Source: Hymenobacter plasmatis
Lineage (GTDB): Bacteria > Bacteroidota > Bacteroidia > Cytophagales > Hymenobacteraceae
Direction of reading: 5' to 3'
DNA: 64,000 bases
Assembly: GCF_020711255.1 (NCBI RefSeq)
Contig: NZ_JAJFAW010000017.1
Coordinates: 1-64,000, forward strand
Part shown: positions 58,128 to 64,000 of the stretch, piece after piece
How positions within the stretch are numbered: position 1 is the first letter of the stretch
Layout: each line of letters opens with the position of its first letter
The notes under the pieces: generated by a model
Told to the model about the DNA's origin: nothing
Databases searched by the model: none
What the model saw: the letters and a program-made list of their open reading frames with translations, nothing else
Program-made: the position numbers and the translations under genes

Positions 58128-59006
58128 CTATTCGGCCATCACCAACTGCTCGGGCAAGTGCATCAGGTAATCGCCGTAGCCACTTTTGCGCAGCGGAGCC
58201 GCAATTGCCCGCAGCTGGTCGGCGCCGATGAAGCCTTGGCGATAGGCAATTTCCTCTATCGCGCCCACCTTCAAACCCTGGCGCTGCTCAATCACGCGCA
58301 CAAATTCACCGGCCTGCATCAGGCTTTCAAACGTGCCAGTATCGAGCCAAGCCGTGCCGCGGCCGAGGATGCCTACTTTCAGCGTGCCGCGCCGCAAGTA
58401 CTCGCGGTTCACATCGGTGATTTCGTATTCGCCACGCGGGCTCATCTCCAAGTTTTTGGCGATTTCAATAACGTCGTTGTCGTAGAAATACAGACCGGGC
58501 ACCGCATAGTTGCTCTTGGGCTGAGCGGGCTTCTCCTCGATGCTCAGCGCTTTCTTATCACCGTCGAACTCCACCACGCCATAGCGCTCGGGGTCGTGCA
58601 CGTGGTAAGCAAACACCACCCCACCTGTGGGGTCGCTGTTGGACTTCAGCAGCTCTTCCAGGCCAGCGCCATAAAAGATGTTATCGCCAAGCACCAGGGC
58701 CACTTTATCATCCCCAATAAAATCAGCACCAATCACAAAGGCTTGGGCCAGTCCATTGGGCACTTCCTGCACAGCGTACTGAAAATCACAGCCCAGGTTC
58801 TTGCCGTCACCGAGCAGCTTCTGAAATTGCGCTTGGTCGTGGGGCGTGGTGATAATCAGCACTTCCCGAATGCCAGCCATTAGCAAAATCGACAGTGGGT
58901 AGTAAATCATCGGCTTGTCGTACACCGGCATCAACTGCTTGCTCACGGCCAGCGTGAGCGGGTGCAAACGGGTACCGGAGCCGCCGGCGAGAATAATTCC
59001 TTTCAT
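58128..59006 (-). CDS. rfbA: Glucose-1-phosphate thymidylyltransferase RfbA/RmlA
   Basis: First enzyme of dTDP-sugar synthesis, joins dTTP and glucose 1-phosphate. The 292-residue protein has the nucleotide-binding start [65 protein letters not shown] and [20 protein letters not shown]. Length is that of RmlA. It feeds rfbB (same cluster, 60247-61302). rfbC and rfbD are not in the window. A longer reading to 59045 passes through element A3 and has no support. Confidence 0.97.
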   Translation of the reverse strand: MKGIILAGGSGTRLHPLTLAVSKQLMPVYDKPMIYYPLSILLMAGIREVLIITTPHDQAQFQKLLGDGKNLGCDFQYAVQEVPNGLAQAFVIGADFIGDDKVALVLGDNIFYGAGLEELLKSNSDPTGGVVFAYHVHDPERYGVVEFDGDKKALSIEEKPAQPKSNYAVPGLYFYDNDVIEIAKNLEMSPRGEYEITDVNREYLRRGTLKVGILGRGTAWLDTGTFESLMQAGEFVRVIEQRQGLKVGAIEEIAYRQGFIGADQLRAIAAPLRKSGYGDYLMHLPEQLVMAE

Positions 59007-59012
59007 AGGGAC

Positions 59013-59136
59013 TGTCATGTTGAGCAGAGCGAAACATCTTATCAAGCTCGCACCGCATGGATTGGTATTTCTGAGAAAGGCAGCCGTGATAAGATGCTTC
59101 CTTGGCTGACGCCGACCTTCGGTTCGTCAGATGACA
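59013..59136. repeat. Family A palindrome, copy A3 (diverged)
   Basis: Left arm TGTCATGTTGAGCAGAGCGA and onwards to ATCTTATCA (59013-59044), right arm from TGATAAGATGCTTCCTTGGC, containing an insertion, to CGTCAGATGACA (to about 59136). Same tip as A1/A2. It separates rfbA from the upstream epimerase gene. Confidence 0.75.
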
Positions 59137-59141
59137 AACAA

Positions 59142-60149
59142 TTAGTTGCGCTCGGCAATAAACTCCTGGTTGGCCTTGAACCACTCCAAGGTCTGGCGCA
59201 GGCCTTCGCGAATGCGAATTTGAGGCTCGTAGCCCAGCAAGTTGTTGGCCTTGGAAATATCCGCCAGAGAGTCGCGGATGTCACCAGCTCGGTCAGGGCC
59301 AAACTTGGGCGCCAGGTCGGAGCCTGCTTCTTCACGCAGGATATCGTACATCTCCACCAGCGAAGTCCGGTCGCCCACCGCGATGTTATAGACCTGCCCC
59401 AAGGCCTCGGGCTTCTGCACCAGCGCGGCCCGGATGTTAGCCTGCACGCAATTCTCCACGAAGGTGAAGTCACGGGTCTGGCCACCGTCGCCGTTGAGCG
59501 TAGGCGGCTGGTTTTGCAGGATGGCGTCGATAAACAGCGGAATCACCGCTGCGTAGGCCCCACCCGGATCCTGCCGGGGGCCGAAGATATTGAAGTAGCG
59601 CAAGCCGACGATTTCCATGCCGTAGGTACGGGCAAACACGTCAGCATACAGCTCGTTGGCGTACTTGGTGACGGCGTAAGGCGAAAGCGGCTTACCAATC
59701 CGGTCCTCCACTTTGGGCAGGCCGGGGTGGTCACCATAAGTCGAGGATGAGGCAGCGTACACGAAGCGCTTCACGCCCGCGTCTTTGGCGGCGGTGAGCA
59801 TCTGGACAAAGCCGCCCACGTTCACGTCGTTGGTCAGCACCGGGTCTTTAATGGAGCGGGGCACCGAGCCAAGAGCGGCCTCATGCAGCACCACATCGAC
59901 CCCGGCGCAGGCCGCGGCGCAAACCGCCGCGTCGCGGATGTCACCGTCCATGATTTCCAAGGCCGGATTACCAGCAAATAGCGCCAGGTTTTTTCGGAAG
60001 CCGTTGGAGTAATTGTCCAGCGTGCGCACCTTTTTAACGCCGAACTTCAGCAGGTACTCCACAATATTGGAGCCGATAAAGCCCGCACCACCGGTGACCA
60101 AAAAAGTAAGATTGTCGAGCGGCCGCTCGTGAAATGGGGTTTCGTACAT
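59142..60149 (-). CDS. NAD-dependent UDP-sugar 4-epimerase, WbpP/TviC-like
   Basis: Extended SDR of 335 residues. It starts MYETPFHERPLDNLTFLVTG with the NAD-binding motif TGGAGFIGSNIVEYLLKFGV, DGDIRD, and catalytic YAVTKYANELYADVFARTYG (Tyr-x-x-x-Lys) plus SSTYGDHPGLPK. Sequence pattern (LDNYSNGFRKNLALFAGNPA, FNIFGPRQDPGGAYAAVIPL) matches UDP-N-acetylglucosamine 4-epimerases of the WbpP/TviC/LPS type. With the UDP-N-acetylhexosamine dehydrogenase in the same cluster it would make a UDP-HexNAc uronate sugar or its precursor. Exact substrate is inferred from the family and cluster. Confidence 0.9.
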   Translation of the reverse strand: MYETPFHERPLDNLTFLVTGGAGFIGSNIVEYLLKFGVKKVRTLDNYSNGFRKNLALFAGNPALEIMDGDIRDAAVCAAACAGVDVVLHEAALGSVPRSIKDPVLTNDVNVGGFVQMLTAAKDAGVKRFVYAASSSTYGDHPGLPKVEDRIGKPLSPYAVTKYANELYADVFARTYGMEIVGLRYFNIFGPRQDPGGAYAAVIPLFIDAILQNQPPTLNGDGGQTRDFTFVENCVQANIRAALVQKPEALGQVYNIAVGDRTSLVEMYDILREEAGSDLAPKFGPDRAGDIRDSLADISKANNLLGYEPQIRIREGLRQTLEWFKANQEFIAERN

Positions 60150-60154
60150 AAGGT

Positions 60155-60241
60155 CAGTTAACAGTTATCAGTGAGCAGTAAACAGTTATTCAGCAGGCTA
60201 TCGAACGAGACTGTTCACTGCTCACTGATAACTGTTAACTG
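60155..60241. repeat. Family C palindrome between rfbB and the epimerase gene
   Basis: Arms of 32 bases (60155-60186 and 60210-60241) match with one mismatch around a 23-base loop. The arm consists of CAGTTAACAGTTATCAGTGA with repeated CAGT/TAACAGT units. It occupies almost the whole 97-base gap, starting five bases upstream of the epimerase start codon and ending five bases from the rfbB stop. Related half-sequences (TTAACTGTT, ACTGTTTACTGC) occur before mscL. Confidence 0.88.
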
Positions 60242-60246
60242 AAGCG

Positions 60247-61302
<1,056 letters not shown>

Positions 61303-61317
61303 GTGTTTAAATGGTTT

Positions 61318-61415
61318 GTCATGCTGAGCGCAGCCGAAGCATCTCTACCACGCAACTATTTCCGTCGATTGGATTAGTATTGAGGTAGAGATGCTTCGGC
61401 TGCGCTCAGCATGAC
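61318..61415. repeat. Family A palindrome, copy A2 (galE/rfbB junction)
   Basis: Perfect 32-base arms (61318-61349 and 61384-61415), tip GTCATGCTGAGCGCAGCCGA, around a 34-base spacer. On the plus strand it is followed by GGGCTTTTTT. The unit fills the gap between rfbB start (61302) and galE stop (61432). Confidence 0.93.
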
Positions 61416-61431
61416 GGGCTTTTTTAATTAT

Positions 61432-62466
61432 TTACTTGGCTAGTGTCTGCTGCCACTTCCAGGCGCTGGCCAACGAATCAGCTAGCGACGTTTCGGTGCG
61501 GAAGCCCAATACTTCGGCAGCCTTGGTGGCATCGGCGTAGATGGCCGGCACGTCGCCAGGCCGACGGGGGCCGATGCTGTAGTTGAGCTTCTGGCCAGTC
61601 ACCTGCTCAAACGTTTTCACCACTTCCAGCACCGAGTTGCCGTGGCCCGTGCCCACGTTGAATGTCTCCACTGTGTCAGTAGCCTTGTGGTCCAGCAGCC
61701 GCTGCACCGCCACCACGTGCGACTTCGCCAAATCCACCACGTGGATGTAGTCGCGAATGTTGGTACCGTCGGGGGTATCGTAGTCGCTGCCATTGATGGT
61801 CAGCTTCTCCCGGATGCCAGCGGCCGTCTGGGTAATGAACGGTACCAGATTATTGGGCACCCCTAAGGGCAGTTCACCAATCTTGGCCGACTCGTGCGCG
61901 CCAATCGGGTTGAAGTAGCGCAGCAAGATGGTGCGCAGCTTGTTGTCCGGGGCAGCCGCGACATCGTGCACAATGTCTTCGCACATCTGCTTGGTGCGGC
62001 CATAAGGCGACGAGGCGGGCTTGGTGGGCGTGGCCTCCGTCACGGGCAGCGCATCGGGGATGCCGTATACGGTGCAGGACGAGGAGAACACCAGATTCTC
62101 GACCCCGAATTCGGGCATTACCGCCAGCAGGGCCAGCATCGAGCCCACGTTGTTTTTGAAATAGGCCAGCGGCTTCTGCACTGATTCGCCCACGGCCTTG
62201 AAGGCCGCAAAGTGAATGACCCCGGCAATATTGGGCTCGGCCGCGAACACTCCGCGCAGGGCGGCTTCATCCGCGCAATCGATGCGGTAGATGGGCACCG
62301 TCGTTCCCAGGATGGATTCGATGCCGGCCAGCGCCGACTCCTGCGAATTGCTGAAGTTATCAACAATGACGGGCTGATAACCTGCCTGGTACAACTCGAC
62401 TACGGCGTGGGAGCCGATGTAGCCGGCCCCGCCAGTAACGAGAATTTTGGTGCGTGGTGTCGTCAT
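61432..62466 (-). CDS. galE: UDP-glucose 4-epimerase GalE
   Basis: Interconverts UDP-glucose and UDP-galactose (or the N-acetyl forms). The 344-residue SDR has KILVTGGAGYIGSHAVVELY, VIVDNFSNSQESAL, FAAFKAVGESVQKPLAYFKN, FSSSCTVYG, YGRTKQMCEDIVHDVAAAPD (Tyr-x-x-x-Lys), LRYFNPIGAHESAKIGE and FNVGTGHGNSVLEVVKTFEQ, all GalE features. Its place in the polysaccharide cluster suggests supply of galactose or GalNAc units. Confidence 0.96.
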   Translation of the reverse strand: MTTPRTKILVTGGAGYIGSHAVVELYQAGYQPVIVDNFSNSQESALAGIESILGTTVPIYRIDCADEAALRGVFAAEPNIAGVIHFAAFKAVGESVQKPLAYFKNNVGSMLALLAVMPEFGVENLVFSSSCTVYGIPDALPVTEATPTKPASSPYGRTKQMCEDIVHDVAAAPDNKLRTILLRYFNPIGAHESAKIGELPLGVPNNLVPFITQTAAGIREKLTINGSDYDTPDGTNIRDYIHVVDLAKSHVVAVQRLLDHKATDTVETFNVGTGHGNSVLEVVKTFEQVTGQKLNYSIGPRRPGDVPAIYADATKAAEVLGFRTETSLADSLASAWKWQQTLAK

Positions 62467-62522
62467 AAGTTAAGGGACTAGACCCTGCGGAGCCAAGTCC
62501 ACATAGCATCTTTCGGGTTGAT

Positions 62523-63818
62523 TTACAGGCTCCAGTACTGGATATCCTTCATTTTGCCGCGGTACAGGCCTTTGATGTCGACCAGCACAGCGTTGTCCGA
62601 GGTGATAGACTGGAAATAGGCTTCGTCCTTGGAGGCGTAGGGCAGGTGGCTTACGGCCACGATAACGGCGTCGTAGTCCGAGCGCACGTCGTCGTTGTGG
62701 GTAAGGCGGAAGCCGTATTCGTGGTGCAGCTCGTTGGAGTCGGCGTGCGGGTCCACGATGTCCACGTTCACCGAGAAATTCTTCAACTCCTGGATGACGT
62801 CGGCCACTTTGGAGTTGCGGATGTCTTCCACGTTTTCCTTGAAGGTGGCGCCCATCACAAGCACGCGGCTTTTGGCCACGTCCTTGCCTTTTTTAATCAT
62901 CATCTGCACCGTTTTGCGGGCGATGTAGGCTCCCATGTTGTCGTTAGTGGTGCGGCCGCTCAGGATGACCTTGGCGTCGTAGCCCAACTCTTTGGCCTTG
63001 TAGGTGAGGTAGTACGGGTCGACGCCGATGCAGTGCCCGCCTACCAGGCCGGGCGAAAACCGCAGGAAGTTCCACTTCGTGCCGGCCGCCTCCAGCACCT
63101 CGTAGGTGTTGATGCTCATGCGGTCGAAAATCATCGACAGCTCATTCATCAGCGCAATGTTGACGTCGCGCTGGGTGTTTTCGATGATTTTGGCGGCCTC
63201 AGCCACGCGGATGCTGCTGGCGCGGTGCACGCCGGCGTCTACCACCAGCTCGTACACTTTGGCAATGGTGTCGAGGGCTTCCTGATCGTTGCCGGACACC
63301 ACCTTCACAATGCGGCGCAGCGTGTGCTCCTTGTCGCCGGGGTTGATGCGCTCGGGTGAGTAGCCCACTTTGAAGTCGTTGGGGAATTTCAGGCCCGAAT
63401 GGCGCTCCATTACCGGAATGCAGTCTTCCTCGGTACAGCCGGGGTACACGGTACTTTCAAACACCACGTAGTCGCCCTTTTTCAGCACCTTGCCCACCGA
63501 CGACGAGGCACCGAGCAGCGGCTTGAGGTCGGGCTGGGCGTGCTCGTCGATGGGCGTGGGCACGGCCACGATGTAAAACTGGGCCTGGCGCAGCACTTCC
63601 AGCGAATCGGTGAAGGTGATGTCGCAGCCTTCAAAATCCTTTTTTTCCAGCTCACCGCTCGGGTCAATGCCCTGCTTCATCTGTTCTACCCGGGTGGCGT
63701 TGATGTCAAAGCCAATGACCTTGAGTTGTTTCGCGAATTCGAGGGCGATGGGCAAGCCCACGTAGCCGAGGCCGATGACGGCCAGCGTGGCCTCTTTGCG
63801 CAATAGTTGGTCGTACAC
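62523..63818 (-). CDS. UDP-N-acetyl-hexosamine dehydrogenase, WbpO/TviB-like (GTG start proposed)
   Basis: Four-electron nucleotide-sugar dehydrogenase (UDP-glucose/GDP-mannose DH superfamily), 431 residues from GTG. It starts M-YDQLLRKEATLAVIGLGYV with the NAD motif GLGYVGLP. Conserved points are VAVPTPID, ESTVYPGCTEED, SPERINPGD, and the catalytic Cys in VGGHCIGVDPYYLTYKAKEL, followed by VLVMGATFKENVEDIRNSKV. The pattern resembles WbpO/TviB (UDP-N-acetylgalactosamine or -glucosamine dehydrogenases). GTG 63818 is favoured because the preceding gene stops at 63823, four bases away; an ATG at 63878 would overlap it by 56 bases. Confidence 0.92.
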   Translation of the reverse strand: MYDQLLRKEATLAVIGLGYVGLPIALEFAKQLKVIGFDINATRVEQMKQGIDPSGELEKKDFEGCDITFTDSLEVLRQAQFYIVAVPTPIDEHAQPDLKPLLGASSSVGKVLKKGDYVVFESTVYPGCTEEDCIPVMERHSGLKFPNDFKVGYSPERINPGDKEHTLRRIVKVVSGNDQEALDTIAKVYELVVDAGVHRASSIRVAEAAKIIENTQRDVNIALMNELSMIFDRMSINTYEVLEAAGTKWNFLRFSPGLVGGHCIGVDPYYLTYKAKELGYDAKVILSGRTTNDNMGAYIARKTVQMMIKKGKDVAKSRVLVMGATFKENVEDIRNSKVADVIQELKNFSVNVDIVDPHADSNELHHEYGFRLTHNDDVRSDYDAVIVAVSHLPYASKDEAYFQSITSDNAVLVDIKGLYRGKMKDIQYWSL

Positions 63819-63822
63819 GTAG

Positions 63823-64000
63823 TTAATTTTTCGAGGTTCTTTTTTCGTTTTTCGGGAGCGGGCGCACTGCTTCCGCATTGGCGCTCAACTCGTACTGTTC
63901 GCCACTTTCGGGGCAGGTAGCCCGGCGGTTAGCATCAAAGGCCAAGCGGTGGCCATAGGCACTCATCCAGCCTTGCGGGCGGGCGGGGGTGCCGTATACG
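63823..64000 (-). CDS. C-terminal end of a sugar N-acyltransferase (WbpD-like), partial
   Basis: The last 58 codons of a minus-strand gene run to the stop TAA at 63823-63825. The visible part is VYGTPARPQGWMSAYGHRLA, then FDANRRATCPESGEQYELSA and a basic end KNEKRTSKN. The GTPARxxGW motif ending a left-handed beta-helix, followed by CPxSGExYxL, is that of WbpD/WlbB-type UDP-sugar N-acetyltransferases. The stop is four bases before the proposed start of the dehydrogenase gene, so both are probably translated from one message. Confidence 0.75.
   Translation of the reverse strand, partial: VYGTPARPQGWMSAYGHRLAFDANRRATCPESGEQYELSANAEAVRPLPKNEKRTSKN

Overview
The window looks like a chromosomal segment of a GC-rich member of the Bacteroidota, most likely family Hymenobacteraceae (Hymenobacter or a close relative). 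The signs are: a protein with a C-terminal sorting domain of the type IX secretion kind; almost no Shine-Dalgarno sequences; repeated perfect matches to the Bacteroidota -7 promoter element TAnnTTTG just upstream of start codons; a crtD-cruF carotenoid pair; and DUF2911, DUF6427-like and M13/M28 peptidase proteins typical of that group. The genus is an inference. I saw no tRNA, rRNA, CRISPR array, insertion sequence, phage or plasmid gene.

Layout. 1-1400: edge fragment, mscL and a small secreted protein. 1419-6650: the rimP-nusA-infB translation/transcription operon on the minus strand, with an intrinsic terminator in its leader. 6833-9275: a DUF2911 protein, selD and a small membrane protein. 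9285-13495: a multi-pass membrane protein diverging from rbfA, a methyltransferase and a LolC/E-type permease. 13616-20984: SNF2 helicase, OmpA-family envelope protein, small proteins and an RlmI-like rRNA methyltransferase. 21176-24135: carotenoid genes crtD and cruF and a TetR-like regulator. 24425-33490: stress, membrane and peptidase genes (DUF892, HdeD-like, M28, gapN-like, M13). 33532-38445: a TPR histidine kinase, rpiB, tatC and glyA on the minus strand. 38592-39889: ECF sigma factor overlapped by an anti-sigma-like gene. 40055-43853: a large secreted protein, an AT-rich spacer and a metallophosphatase. 43994-49367: two disordered hydrophilic proteins, a pterin dehydratase, rsmI, lnt, an inositol-phosphatase-family gene and small genes. 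49461-54853: radical SAM protein, thioredoxin-fold secreted protein, radA and a secreted hypothetical. 54941-58041: a histidine kinase followed by a response regulator fused to glutaredoxin-like and thioredoxin-reductase-like domains. 58128-64000: a surface-polysaccharide nucleotide-sugar cluster running off the window edge.

Two themes stand out. First, the two-gene system at 54941-58041 couples a phosphorelay to an FAD/NADPH reductase fold in which the active-site cysteines of both redox domains are missing, so it is more likely a flavin- or nucleotide-responsive signalling protein than a thiol reductase. Second, many gene junctions carry long intergenic palindromes of several sequence families, often inside apparent operons (crtD/cruF, glyA/tatC, galE/rfbB, rfbB/epimerase, epimerase/rfbA). 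One family keeps its asymmetric 12-base loop while its arms differ. The leader terminator of rimP-nusA-infB is a third point of interest because the operon encodes NusA, a termination factor.

Start sites were often moved inward from the longest open frame, using conserved N-termini, signal peptides, promoter positions and gene overlaps; each case is explained in its entry.
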